Below, one piece after another: positions 29,730 through 38,548 of a stretch of 64,000 nt of DNA. A program made the position numbers and the translations under genes. The notes beneath the pieces are model-generated. The model saw nothing but the letters and a program-made list of their open reading frames with translations, had not been told where the DNA came from and searched no databases. The stretch is from Leucobacter sp. wl10. GTDB lineage: Bacteria > Actinomycetota > Actinomycetes > Actinomycetales > Microbacteriaceae. Numbering within the stretch: the first letter of the stretch is position 1; each line of letters opens with the position of its first letter. Where the stretch lies: positions 1 to 64,000 of the forward strand of contig NZ_KZ984004.1 of assembly GCF_003569785.1 (NCBI RefSeq), given 5' to 3'.

Positions 29730-31160
29730 CTACCTCCGCACGCCGTGAGACGCGATGAAGAAGCGCAGCCTCGCCTCGTCGTTCTCCATCGCGGTGACGT
29801 GCTGCGGCAGTTCGAGCAGACCGGCCAGGTGCTCGGGGATGCCGACCCGCTCACCCGTCGCCTCGAGCACGATCTCGGGGAACTTCGCGGGTTTCGCCGT
29901 CTCGAGCACCAGCATGGGCACCCCGGGCTCGGCGTGCTCGCGCGCCACCTTCACGCCGTCGGCCGTGTGCGGGTCGATCAGCACGCCGCTGCGCTCGTGG
30001 ACCGAGCGGATCGTCACGACGCGGTCGGCGTGGGTGCTCGTACCGCTCTGCAGGCCGAACTCCGACTCGAAGCGGGGCAGCTCGGCGGTGAGGTCGACTC
30101 TGCCCGTCTCGTCGAGCTCGCGCCAGGCGGCGGCGAGCCGCTCCGGGTCACGACCCAGCAGGTCGAAGACGAAGCGCTCGAGGTTCGACGCCTTGGAGAT
30201 GTCCATCGAGGGGCTCGAGGTCGCGTGGGTCTCGGCGGCGGCGCGAGGCGCGTAGACGCCGGTGCGGAAGAACTCGTCGAGCACATTGTTCTCGTTGGCC
30301 GCGAGCACGAGGCGGCGGACCGGCAGCCCCATCGATCTGGCCAGATGACCGGAGAGGATGTTGCCGAAGTTGCCCGAGGGCACCGTGAACGACACCTCGA
30401 AGCCGGCGCGCTCCGCCTCGGGCAGCGCGTCGGTGGCCCGCAGCCACGCCCAGAAGTAGTAGACCATCTGCGCGCTGATGCGCCCCAGGTTGATCGAGTT
30501 GACCGTGCCGAGGTGGTGCTCGCGCTTGAACCCGAGGTCGGCCGAGAGCGCCTTCACCAGGTTCTGGCAGTCGTCGAAGACGCCCGCGACGGCGATGTTG
30601 TGGATGTTGTCATCGACGAGCGAGTACATCTGCGCGCGCTGGAAGTCGCTCATGCGCCCCTGCGGAGAGAGCATGAACACCGCGATGCCGTCCTTGCCGC
30701 GCAGCGCGTACTCGGCCGCCGATCCGGTGTCGCCCGAGGTCGCCCCGATGATGTTGAGCGCGCGGTCGCTGCGTGCCAGGACGTACTCGAGCGACTGACC
30801 GAGGAACTGCATCGCGATGTCCTTGAACGCGAGGGTCGGCCCCTCCGAGAGGCCCACGAGCGCGATCCCGTCGCCGATCGGTGTGAGCGGCACGACCTCG
30901 TCGGCCACGAAGTTCTCGGGGCTGTAGGCGGCGCGGCACATGCGGGCGAGGTCGTCGCGCGGGATGTCGGTTGCGTAGAGGCTCAGAATCTCGGCGGCGA
31001 GCTCGGGGTAGGCGAGCGCCCGCCAGGCCTCGAGCCGCTCGGGCGAGACACGCGGCACGGTCTCGGGCACCACGAGCCCGCCGTCGGTGGCGAGACCCTC
31101 CAGCAGGATCGCGCTGTACGGGGCCGGCTCCATGCCGCCGCGGGTCGAGATGTACTTCAC
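29730..31160 (-). CDS. thrC: threonine synthase
   Basis: This 476-residue PLP enzyme converts O-phosphohomoserine to threonine. The PLP lysine is in LAFKDIAMQFLG, with GATSGDTGSAAEYALRGK as the phosphate-binding loop and TVPSGNFGNILSGHLARSMG in the core. The length and sequence class match the long (yeast/E. coli-type) ThrC rather than the shorter plant-like form. Other thr genes are not nearby. Confidence 0.96.
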   Translation of the reverse strand: MKYISTRGGMEPAPYSAILLEGLATDGGLVVPETVPRVSPERLEAWRALAYPELAAEILSLYATDIPRDDLARMCRAAYSPENFVADEVVPLTPIGDGIALVGLSEGPTLAFKDIAMQFLGQSLEYVLARSDRALNIIGATSGDTGSAAEYALRGKDGIAVFMLSPQGRMSDFQRAQMYSLVDDNIHNIAVAGVFDDCQNLVKALSADLGFKREHHLGTVNSINLGRISAQMVYYFWAWLRATDALPEAERAGFEVSFTVPSGNFGNILSGHLARSMGLPVRRLVLAANENNVLDEFFRTGVYAPRAAAETHATSSPSMDISKASNLERFVFDLLGRDPERLAAAWRELDETGRVDLTAELPRFESEFGLQSGTSTHADRVVTIRSVHERSGVLIDPHTADGVKVAREHAEPGVPMLVLETAKPAKFPEIVLEATGERVGIPEHLAGLLELPQHVTAMENDEARLRFFIASHGVRR

Positions 31161-31251
31161 CGGTGCTCCTCAGTCAATTAGCCGACTCCTCCATCCTATT
31201 CGGCGCGGACGCCCCCGGGTCCGGTCGTCGGCGTCCTCGGGGCATTTCACG

Positions 31252-31290
31252 GGTAGCCCTCACGGGCGGCGCCCGCCCGTGAGGGCTACC
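31252..31290. terminator. strong hairpin after guaB1
   Basis: Two perfect 17-bp arms (GGTAGCCCTCACGGGCG and its complement) around a 5-nt loop overlap the last codons and stop of guaB1 and lie about 90 bp before thrC on the same strand. There is no T-run, as is common for actinobacterial terminators. It probably separates the two transcripts. Confidence 0.65.
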
Positions 31291-32791
31291 AGCTCACCGG
31301 CAGCGCCTTGCCCTCCTCGTATCCCGCAGCCGACTGCAGCCCGACCCGGGCGCGCACGTGGAACTCGCGCAGGTTCTCGGCCCCGGCGTAGGTGAACGAG
31401 GAGCGCACGCCGGACGTGATCATGTCGACGAGGTCCTCGATGCTCGGCCGCTGGGGGTCGAGGTAGATCTTCGACGACGAGATGCCCTCGGCGAAGAGCT
31501 CCTTGCGCGCCCGCTCATAGGCGTCGAGCGCGCCGAAGCGCCCCTGCACCGCCTTCGTCGAGGCCATGCCCCACGACTCCTTGTACTGGCGCCCGTCGGC
31601 GTCGGTCCGCAGTTCGCCGGGCGACTCCGCGGTGCCCGCGAACCAGGATCCGACCATCACCGATGCGGCTCCCGCCGCGAGCGCGAGCGCGACATCCCGC
31701 GGGTAGCGCACGCCGCCGTCGGCCCAGACGTGCGCGCCGAGCTCGCGCGCGGCCTGCGCCGTCTCGAGCACGGCCGAGAACTGGGGGCGCCCGACGGCGG
31801 TCATCATGCGGGTGGTGCACATGGCCCCCGGGCCGACGCCCACCTTCAGGATCGAGGCCCCCGCGGCGACGAGGTCGTTGGCCCCGTCGGCGGTGACGAC
31901 GTTGCCGGCGACGACCGGCAGCCCCAGCCGCAGCTCGGACACCGCCCGCAGCGCCCGCAGCATGCCGTCCTGATGGCCGTGCGCCGTGTCGACCACCAGC
32001 ACGTCGGCGCCGGCGGAGGCGAGCGCCCGGGCCTTCGCGGCCGCGTCGCCGTTGATGCCGACCGCGGCCGCGACCGCGAGACGTCCCTCCCCGTCGAGCG
32101 CCGGGCGGTAGATGGAACGGCGCAGCGCGGACCGCCGGGAGAGCGTGCCGACGAGAACGCCGCCGTCGACCGCGCACACGGCTTCGGCGCGATGGGCGTC
32201 GGCGCCGCCGGCTGCCGCCCGCTCGCCCGCCGCGGCGGCCGCTTCGAACGCCGCACGCGGATCCTCGAGCTCCGCGGCCTCGATCACCGGAGGCGCGCCG
32301 TGCACGAGATCCCCCAGCAGCGCATCGGCGGGAACGGACGCCAGGCGGTTCGCCGAGAGCACCCCCAGGATCGACGCGGCCGGGATCCGCTCCCCCGCCT
32401 CGACCGCTCCGCCGCGAGCGACCACGACGGTCTGCCCGTCCGCGCGCGGGATCAGCCGCAGCGCGTCCGCCGCCGTCGCCTCGCCGGGGAGCACGACGGG
32501 CGTGTCGAACACGGCCGACTGCCCCTTGACCCACCGGATGGCGCGCTCCATCTCGTCGAGCGCCATGTCCTGCGGCAGCACGGCGAGGCCGCCGCGGCGG
32601 GCGAGCACTGCTGCGAGACGCGGGCCCGTGACGGAGTTCATGTTCGCCGCGACGAGCGGCAGCGTCGCCGGAGTGTCGTCGACGGGCGCCAGATCGACGG
32701 CGAGACGGCTGCCGACATCCGAGTGCCGCGGCACCAGGAAGACGTCGGAATAGGTGAGGTCGACCGTGGGCATCGCACCGATGAATTCCAT
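31286..32791 (-). CDS. guaB1: GuaB1-type IMPDH-related protein (GMP reductase)
   Basis: This 501-residue TIM-barrel protein is of the IMPDH/GMPR family, with a pair of CBS domains inserted around residues 95-215. The catalytic Cys loop is GVGPGAMCTTRMMTAVG and the phosphate site includes DVLVVDTAHGHQDGML. The actinobacterial GuaB1 class has been shown in mycobacteria to be a CBS-containing GMP reductase, recycling GMP to IMP, rather than an IMP dehydrogenase. The ATG at 32791 opens the family-typical MEFIGAMPTVDLTYSDVFLV; longer upstream frame is low-complexity. Confidence 0.9.
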   Translation of the reverse strand: MEFIGAMPTVDLTYSDVFLVPRHSDVGSRLAVDLAPVDDTPATLPLVAANMNSVTGPRLAAVLARRGGLAVLPQDMALDEMERAIRWVKGQSAVFDTPVVLPGEATAADALRLIPRADGQTVVVARGGAVEAGERIPAASILGVLSANRLASVPADALLGDLVHGAPPVIEAAELEDPRAAFEAAAAAGERAAAGGADAHRAEAVCAVDGGVLVGTLSRRSALRRSIYRPALDGEGRLAVAAAVGINGDAAAKARALASAGADVLVVDTAHGHQDGMLRALRAVSELRLGLPVVAGNVVTADGANDLVAAGASILKVGVGPGAMCTTRMMTAVGRPQFSAVLETAQAARELGAHVWADGGVRYPRDVALALAAGAASVMVGSWFAGTAESPGELRTDADGRQYKESWGMASTKAVQGRFGALDAYERARKELFAEGISSSKIYLDPQRPSIEDLVDMITSGVRSSFTYAGAENLREFHVRARVGLQSAAGYEEGKALPVSW

Positions 32792-32963
32792 GCCTCCAAC
32801 GCTACCGCCCCACCCGGGCCTCCCCGCGTCGTCGGGTGACCGCAATAGGATGGCTGCGGCGCGCGTCGTGCCCGACGCGCGCACGGAGAATCCCGGATCC
32901 ATCGCCCAGCCCCCGGGCGCAGCACTCGGGGACGCCGAGAAGTCAGAGGAGCTAGAGCCGGAC

Positions 32964-33518
32964 ATGTCCGATCCGAACGCCCCGGGCCGCGATACGCCCC
33001 GGCAGCCGACCACCCCGCTGCAGCCGCCGCCCGCGGTTCCGCCGCCGCCCGCGAGCGCCGTGCCGGCCGGCGCGTTCCCGCCCCAGGCGACCGGCTATGC
33101 CGCCCCTCAGCGGTTCGGACCCGTGCAGCCCAAGGGCCTCGCGATCGCGGCCCTCATCGTCGGCATCGCGAGCCTCGTGCTCGGCTGGTTGCCGTTCGTC
33201 GGCAACGCCATCGGCATCGGCGGCGGTATCGCCGCCGTGATCCTCGGCATCGTCGCGGTGAAGAAGGCGCAGTCGAAGGGGATGTCGGTCGCCGGCATCG
33301 TCACCGGCGCTGTCGCGATCGTCCTCTCCATCATCAGCATCGTCATCTGGATCCTGATCTTCGGCTTCGCGACCACCGCGGTCCGGACCGCCGTCACCGG
33401 AATCGAGCAGCTCACCGAGGATCTCGGGTCGTCGTCTCCCGGCATCCCCGAGGCGGTCGAGCCGGAATCACCCGGGGCCCGGTCCTGTTTCGCTGGCGAG
33501 CCGGGCCGGATAACGTAG
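32964..33518 (+). CDS. DUF4190 membrane protein
   Basis: The predicted 184 residues open with a Pro-rich cytoplasmic N-terminus (many PPP runs, residues 1-50). A DUF4190 region with KGLAIAALIVGIASLVLG and a Gly/Ile-rich second helix is followed by a third helix (residues 110-135). The tail is short and polar. Family members are small actinobacterial membrane proteins of unknown function. It is divergent from guaB1; a TAGGAT hexamer at 32846 is a possible -10 box. Confidence 0.8.
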   Translation: MSDPNAPGRDTPRQPTTPLQPPPAVPPPPASAVPAGAFPPQATGYAAPQRFGPVQPKGLAIAALIVGIASLVLGWLPFVGNAIGIGGGIAAVILGIVAVKKAQSKGMSVAGIVTGAVAIVLSIISIVIWILIFGFATTAVRTAVTGIEQLTEDLGSSSPGIPEAVEPESPGARSCFAGEPGRIT

Positions 33519-33559
33519 AGCTGCGGTAAAGCGCCGTCCGACCCACACGAGGAGAGTAC

Positions 33560-34003
33560 ATGTTCAAGGGTTTCAAGGAGTTCCTGCTGCGCGGGAACGT
33601 CATCGACCTCGCGGTCGCCGTGGTCATCGGGGCCGCGTTCAACTCCGTCGTCGAGCGCGTCGTCACCTCCCTCATCAACCCGGTCATCGGCATGGTCTTC
33701 AGGGCCGACTCCCTCGACGGGGCGATGCGGGTCGCCCTCCCCGGCGGCGGCACCCTCGCGTTCGGAGCCGTGCTCGGCGCGATCATCAACTTCGCGATCG
33801 TCGCCGCGGTCGTCTACTTCGTGTTCGTCCTCCCGATGAACAAGCTGCGCCGGCCCGAGCCCGAGGAGCCGCCGGTGGCCCCGACCGAGACCGAGCTGCT
33901 CACCGAGATCCGCGACCTGCTGCGCGCGCAGGGCGGCCGCGACGTCGACGCGGTGCCCGCGGCCGGCGAGGAGTCGGGCGAGCCGCCCCAGCACAGGCAC
34001 TGA
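33560..34003 (+). CDS. mscL: large-conductance mechanosensitive channel
   Basis: This 147-residue pressure-release channel opens under hypo-osmotic shock. FKEFLLRGNVIDLAVAVVIG is the N-terminal helix and first transmembrane segment, and INFAIVAAVVYFVFVLPMNK the second. A C-terminal helix (TETELLTEIRDLLRAQ) forms the cytoplasmic bundle. The ribosome-binding site GAGGAGAG lies six bases before the ATG. The last codons and the stop lie in a 16-bp tandem duplication. Confidence 0.96.
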   Translation: MFKGFKEFLLRGNVIDLAVAVVIGAAFNSVVERVVTSLINPVIGMVFRADSLDGAMRVALPGGGTLAFGAVLGAIINFAIVAAVVYFVFVLPMNKLRRPEPEEPPVAPTETELLTEIRDLLRAQGGRDVDAVPAAGEESGEPPQHRH

Positions 34004-34019
34004 CCAGCACAGGCACTGA
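33988..34019. repeat. 16-bp tandem duplication across the mscL stop
   Basis: CCAGCACAGGCACTGA is repeated twice head to tail without a gap. The stop codon of mscL is inside the first copy, so the second copy lies just outside the gene. It looks like a recent slippage duplication. Confidence 0.8.
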
Positions 34020-34064
34020 GCTCGGGCATCGGCGGATGCCGGGAGCCCCGGACCCCGCCCGCCG

Positions 34065-35510
34065 TTACCCCGGCTCCCGCGAGCGCTCGTCGAGGCGCGC
34101 GAGGAACAGCGCCTCGGCGAGCACCGACTTGCGGAACGACTCCACGTGCAGCGACTCGTTGGGGCTGTGCGCGCGGCCGTCGGGATCCTCGACGCCCGTG
34201 ACGAGGATCTGCGCGCCCGGGAACTCCTCGACGAGCTCGGCGATGAACGGGATCGACCCGCCCACCCCCATGTCGACGGGCTCGCGCCCCCACGCGTCGG
34301 CCATCGCCCGGCGCACCTCGGCGACCGCCCAGCCGCTCGTGTCGACCAGGAACGCCTGCCCCAGCCCCGCGTCCTCGAACGAGAGGCGCGCCCCGAACGG
34401 CGCGTGCGCGAGCAGGTGCCGCTTGAGCGCCGCGAACGCCTCGGCGGGATCCTGCCCCGGCGCGATCCGCGCGCTGATGCGCACGCGGGTGCTCGGGATC
34501 AGGGTGTTCGATGCGTTCGCCACGTCGGGCGCGTCGATGCCGGTGATCGAGACGGCGGGCTGCGCCCAGAGGCGGCTGAGGATCTCGCCTCGCCCGATGG
34601 GGCTCACCCCGTCGAGCAGGCCGGCCTCGCGGCGCAGCCGGTCCGCTCCGTACTCGGGGGTGTCGAGCTCGGCGGTGACGAGCCCCTCGACCGCGACGGA
34701 GCCGTCGGGGTCCCAGAGCGTGTCGAGCAGGCGCACGGCCGCCAGCATGGCGTCGGGCACCGCCCCGCCGAACATGCCCGAGTGGGAGGCGTGATCCAGC
34801 GTGTCCACGCGCAGGTTGAAGGCGACCGCCCCGCGCAGGGCGACCGTGAGCGCCGGGGTCCGCTCGTCCCAGTTGCCGGAGTCGGCGACGATGATGGCGT
34901 CGGCGGCGAGGATGTCCCGGTTCTCGCGCAGGAAATTGCCGAACGACCGCGATGCCCACTCCTCCTCGCCCTCGATAAAGACCGCGATGCCGACGTCGAG
35001 CTCGCGCCCCTCGGCTCCCGCCGCCGCGGCGAGCGCGCGGATCGCTCCGAGGTGCGCCATGACGCCCGCCTTGTCGTCGGCCGCGCCGCGACCGTAGAGG
35101 CGCCCGCCGCGCAGGGTCGGCTCGAAGGGCGGGGTCTCCCAGTCCTCGTCCCTACCGGGCGGCTGCACATCGTGATGGGCGTAGAGCAGCACGGTCGGGC
35201 GGCCGTTGCGCGGCTCGCGGCGGGCGACGACCGCCGGCTGGCCCGGCTCGGGATCGGCGTCGCCGCTGTCGCCGACGGGGGCGCGGCGGATGTCGACCGA
35301 GTCGAAGACTCCGGTCTCGCGCAGCAGCTCGGCGATGGCCGCGGCGCTCGCGGCGACGTGAGCCGGATCGAACGCCGGCCACGACACCGAGGGGATGCGC
35401 ACGAGGCGCTCCAGGTCCCCCATCGTGCGCTCGAACTGCGCGTCGACCATCGCTCGCAGCGCCGCCTCGCGCGTCGTCGCCCGCCCGTTCTGCTCGGCCC
35501 GCTCGGCCAT
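34065..35510 (-). CDS. M20-family dipeptidase
   Basis: This 481-residue zinc peptidase of the M20/ArgE/carnosinase family has metal and catalytic residues in LLYAHHDVQPPG, LYGRGAADDKAG and FIEGEEEWAS, plus a dimerisation insert and a final HSPNES metal-binding segment. In actinobacteria such enzymes hydrolyse dipeptides with broad specificity. It is convergent with mscL; no partner genes give a more specific role. Confidence 0.93.
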   Translation of the reverse strand: MAERAEQNGRATTREAALRAMVDAQFERTMGDLERLVRIPSVSWPAFDPAHVAASAAAIAELLRETGVFDSVDIRRAPVGDSGDADPEPGQPAVVARREPRNGRPTVLLYAHHDVQPPGRDEDWETPPFEPTLRGGRLYGRGAADDKAGVMAHLGAIRALAAAAGAEGRELDVGIAVFIEGEEEWASRSFGNFLRENRDILAADAIIVADSGNWDERTPALTVALRGAVAFNLRVDTLDHASHSGMFGGAVPDAMLAAVRLLDTLWDPDGSVAVEGLVTAELDTPEYGADRLRREAGLLDGVSPIGRGEILSRLWAQPAVSITGIDAPDVANASNTLIPSTRVRISARIAPGQDPAEAFAALKRHLLAHAPFGARLSFEDAGLGQAFLVDTSGWAVAEVRRAMADAWGREPVDMGVGGSIPFIAELVEEFPGAQILVTGVEDPDGRAHSPNESLHVESFRKSVLAEALFLARLDERSREPG

Positions 35511-35647
35511 GCGCGATCCTCCGTCCCCTGTGCGCGGGCCCGCTCCGGGCCCGGTCCAGCGCTCAGCCTACCGCGCCTCGGTTCCCGCCTCCCCGGAGCT
35601 GCGGCGATCCCCTCTGGGGCCGCGACGCCGGCGGGTAGCACGGACCT

Positions 35648-35743
35648 ATGTCATTAGAGGTGAGCACCGTGCTGGAGCCCCGGGGGCCCGCCACGGCGAT
35701 CGAGTTGAGCGACGCCCAGGTGGAGCGGCTCGGCGGCGGTGGA
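35648..35743 (+). pseudogene. DUF1905/YdeI-type gene, 5' stump
   Basis: Thirty-two codons from the ATG at 35648 read like the start of actinobacterial DUF1905 proteins (STVLEPRGPATAIELSDAQV then ERLGGG). The similarity ends abruptly and the frame runs into DNA that is antisense to the BrkB gene ending at 35776. The rest of the gene is missing, so this is a deletion remnant. Confidence 0.6.
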
Positions 35744-35775
35744 CCGGGTGCGCGAGACGCTCCGCTGATCCGGCG

Positions 35776-36813
35776 TCAGCGCTTCGCCGCGCCGCGATTC
35801 CCGGCGCCGCTGCGCTCCTCGGCCTCCGCCTCCTCGGCGGCCCGCAGCTCGCGGGTGGCGGCGCGCACGAGATCCTCGGCCCGCCGGCGACGGTGCTGCA
35901 CGAGCGTCTCGGCGCCGTACCGCTCGCGCACCCGGTCCCTGGCCTCGGCCGTCGCGGTGACGATGTAGCTGCTCGCGAGCAGGATCACCTGCGCCGAGAG
36001 GTTGAACCAGAGCAGCAGCGCGATGAGCGCCGCGAAGGAGGCCAGCAGCGGGTTCGAGGTCGCGCCCCGCACGAAGAGCCCCGAGAGCTCCTGCAGCACC
36101 GTCAGCCCCAGCCCCCCGAACAGCGCGCCGCTCCAGAGCGCGCGCGCCGGCGCCGCCACGCCCGAGAGCAGCCGGAAGACGAGCGCCACCGCCAGGGTGT
36201 CGATCGCGAACACCACGGCGATGCCGAAACCGCGGGTGAGGCCGGAGGCGACGCCGCCCGAGCCGAGCCCCAGCCAGGACGCCGCGGCTTCGATCCCGAC
36301 CGATCCGACGACGCTCAGCGCCGCGGCGAGCACCAGCAGCCCGCCGAACGCGACGCCGACCAGCAGGTTGCGCAGCAGCACCCACACGAAGAACCCGTCG
36401 TCGTGCAGCTCGTCGGCGAGCACCCGCAGGGCGGTGCGCAGGCTGCCGATCGCGCTGATCGCGGCGCCCACCAGGCCGGCGAGCGAGACGACGCCCACGA
36501 CGGTGAAGCCCGCCGGGGCGTCGATCCGCGTCGGGTCGATGATGTCCGTGAGGCCGGGCAGGACGCGCCCCAGGGCGTCGACGAGCGCCCGCATCGCGTC
36601 GGGGTTGCCCGAGAGCCAGAGCGCGGCGATCGAGAAGCCCAGCAGCACCGCGGCGAAGACGCTGAACAGCGCGCGGTACGTGATGCTGTCGGCGAGCATG
36701 GCTCCGCGGTGCTCGGAGTAGCGCAGGTACGCGCGCACGATGCGCCGCTCGAGGGCCCAGGCGATGGCGCGCTGCGCGACTCCCGCAACTCCTGGTTTCG
36801 CTTCGTTCCCCAT
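35776..36813 (-). CDS. YihY/BrkB family membrane protein
   Basis: This 345-residue protein has six predicted helices and the family motif AMLADSITYRALFSVFAAVL near the N-terminus. A C-terminal helix-rich tail of about 55 residues is full of Arg, Ala and Glu and probably cytosolic. The YihY/BrkB family was once mistaken for RNase BN; its function is unclear, with transport or envelope roles proposed. The gene stands alone, divergent from the iron operon. Confidence 0.9.
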   Translation of the reverse strand: MGNEAKPGVAGVAQRAIAWALERRIVRAYLRYSEHRGAMLADSITYRALFSVFAAVLLGFSIAALWLSGNPDAMRALVDALGRVLPGLTDIIDPTRIDAPAGFTVVGVVSLAGLVGAAISAIGSLRTALRVLADELHDDGFFVWVLLRNLLVGVAFGGLLVLAAALSVVGSVGIEAAASWLGLGSGGVASGLTRGFGIAVVFAIDTLAVALVFRLLSGVAAPARALWSGALFGGLGLTVLQELSGLFVRGATSNPLLASFAALIALLLWFNLSAQVILLASSYIVTATAEARDRVRERYGAETLVQHRRRRAEDLVRAATRELRAAEEAEAEERSGAGNRGAAKR

Positions 36814-36908
36814 GCCAACAGACTACGGCCGGGCCGCGGCGGGCCCGCTAGGGGTTCCCGACGCGCCGCGCATGCGCTATAGCTCGGCGTCGCGCCCGCC
36901 TCGCTAAG

Positions 36909-36927
36909 TAAGGTTTGCCTCATCTTT
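36909..36927 (+). promoter_or_regulatory. DtxR/IdeR-like iron box
   Basis: TAAGGTTTGCCTCATCTTT matches the 19-bp DtxR/IdeR consensus (TWAGGTWAGSCTWACCTWA) at 15 of 19 positions. It lies 26 bp before the ATG at 36953 and overlaps a plausible -35 (TTTGCC, 36914) that is 16 bp from a -10 (TATTAG, 36936). The transcript would be nearly leaderless. Iron-dependent repression of the downstream transport operon is the inference. Confidence 0.7.
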
Positions 36928-36952
36928 ATCTGATGTATTAGTGTTGCGGGCG

Positions 36953-38548
36953 ATGAGTACAGGGATCACCTCCAACGCGCCCGCGCGCCGGCTCCTGCGA
37001 GAGAGCCTGCACAGGCGCCGGGGCTCGATGATCGGCGCCGCCCTCTTTCTGGCGGGCCACCAGACCTGCGAGGCGCTCATCCCAGCCGCGATCGGCATCG
37101 CCCTCGACGCGGGCTTCGGCGGCGAGGGAGCCCTCCCGCTGCTCGCCTGCCTCGCCGGCCTCCTCGCCCTCTTCGCGGTCCTGACCCTGTGCTGGAGGTG
37201 GTTCGCGCGCATCGGCGAGGGCGCCGCTCTCGACGAGATGCACCGGCACCGGGTGCGGGCGTCGCGGAGACTCGTCGAGCCGGTCGACGAGGGACGGGGA
37301 GCGGACTCGGCGGAGGCGATCAGCGTGCTCACCGGTGACGCCGATGCGCACGGCCGGTGGATCGTCGTGGTCCCCGCCATGGCCGGCTCGCTCGCCGCGA
37401 TCGCCGTCAGCAGCGCGATACTGATCGTCACGGACCCGGTGGTGGCGGCGGTACTGATCGCCTCCGCGGTCGTCGTCAGCCTCGGAATCCTGATCGTCTC
37501 GCCGCGACTGGCGCGTCGCGTCGAGCGGCAGCAGCAGACCCTGGCCGAGACTCTGGCCATGGGAGCGGACCTCACCGCCGGGCTCGCCACGATCCGGGGC
37601 CTCGGCCGGGTTCGCGCCGCGATCGACCGCTTCGGGAGGCGGAGCGACGCCGCTCGCGACAGCGCGATCGCCGCCGGTGATACCGCGGCGGTGCAGTCGG
37701 GCCTCACCGCGCTCGGATCCACCGCGGTCGTCGTGGTCGCTCTCGGATTCGGCGGTCAGCGCTGGCTCGAGGGCGACCTGACCATCGGCGGGCTCGTGAC
37801 CGTCATCGGCCTCGCGCAGTTCATCACCGAGCCCCTCACCTCGCTCGGACGGCAGGCGCAGTTCGCGGCCATCGCCTGGGCGAGCACCGGTCGCTTCGCC
37901 TCGCTCGACGACGCCGCCGCCGCGACGAGCGGCCCCGCGCCGGAAGCCGCCGCCGACGCCGCCGACGACGACGCCGTCACCGTCGAGCCGGGCGAGGTGC
38001 TCGCGATCGCCGCCCCGGCCGGCAACCCGCCGCACCTTCGCTTCCGCACCGAGCGGGTCCTGCGCGAACCCGCTTCGCCCTACTTTTTCCGCGGCACCGT
38101 CAGGGAGAATCTCGCGCTCGGCCGAGCGGGCGATCCCCCCGGCGAGGGCGAGCTCGGCGCCGCGCTCGAGGCCGCCGACGCCGAGTTCGTCGCCGCGCTT
38201 CCGGGCGGCCTCGAGACTCGACTGGAGGACGGCGGCCACACGCTCTCCGGCGGCCAGATGCAGCGGCTCGCCCTCGCCCGCGCGCTGCTGACCCGCCCCG
38301 AGGGACTCGTCCTCATCGAGCCGACCTCGGCGGTCGATTCGGTGACGGAGCGGCGGGTGGCGGCGCGCGCGACGGCGTACCGGAGGACGGACCCCTCGAG
38401 CGCCACCGCGATCCTCACCCTGAGCGGCATGCTGCTCCAGCGAGCGGACCGCGTCGTCTTCGTGCGCGAGGACGGCACCCGCGTGAGCGCGCCGCACGCC
38501 CGGCTGCTGGAGACGGAACCGCTCTACCGCGAGGCGGTGGCGGGGTGA
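36953..38548 (+). CDS. ABC exporter-fold half-transporter with degenerate ATPase
   Basis: This 531-residue fusion of six transmembrane helices (residues 20-300) and a nucleotide-binding domain has lost most catalytic motifs. Where Walker A belongs (about residue 350) it reads GEVLAIAAPAGNPPH, with no GxxGxGKS. The Q-loop Gln and H-loop His are missing (ILTLSGML), and Walker B is LVLIEPTSAVD with Ile for Asp. The signature LSGGQMQRLALARAL and D-loop are intact. It can only lend its signature to the partner encoded next, which has the reverse pattern. Its stop overlaps the partner start (GTGA). It heads the iron operon. Confidence 0.9.
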   Translation: MSTGITSNAPARRLLRESLHRRRGSMIGAALFLAGHQTCEALIPAAIGIALDAGFGGEGALPLLACLAGLLALFAVLTLCWRWFARIGEGAALDEMHRHRVRASRRLVEPVDEGRGADSAEAISVLTGDADAHGRWIVVVPAMAGSLAAIAVSSAILIVTDPVVAAVLIASAVVVSLGILIVSPRLARRVERQQQTLAETLAMGADLTAGLATIRGLGRVRAAIDRFGRRSDAARDSAIAAGDTAAVQSGLTALGSTAVVVVALGFGGQRWLEGDLTIGGLVTVIGLAQFITEPLTSLGRQAQFAAIAWASTGRFASLDDAAAATSGPAPEAAADAADDDAVTVEPGEVLAIAAPAGNPPHLRFRTERVLREPASPYFFRGTVRENLALGRAGDPPGEGELGAALEAADAEFVAALPGGLETRLEDGGHTLSGGQMQRLALARALLTRPEGLVLIEPTSAVDSVTERRVAARATAYRRTDPSSATAILTLSGMLLQRADRVVFVREDGTRVSAPHARLLETEPLYREAVAG

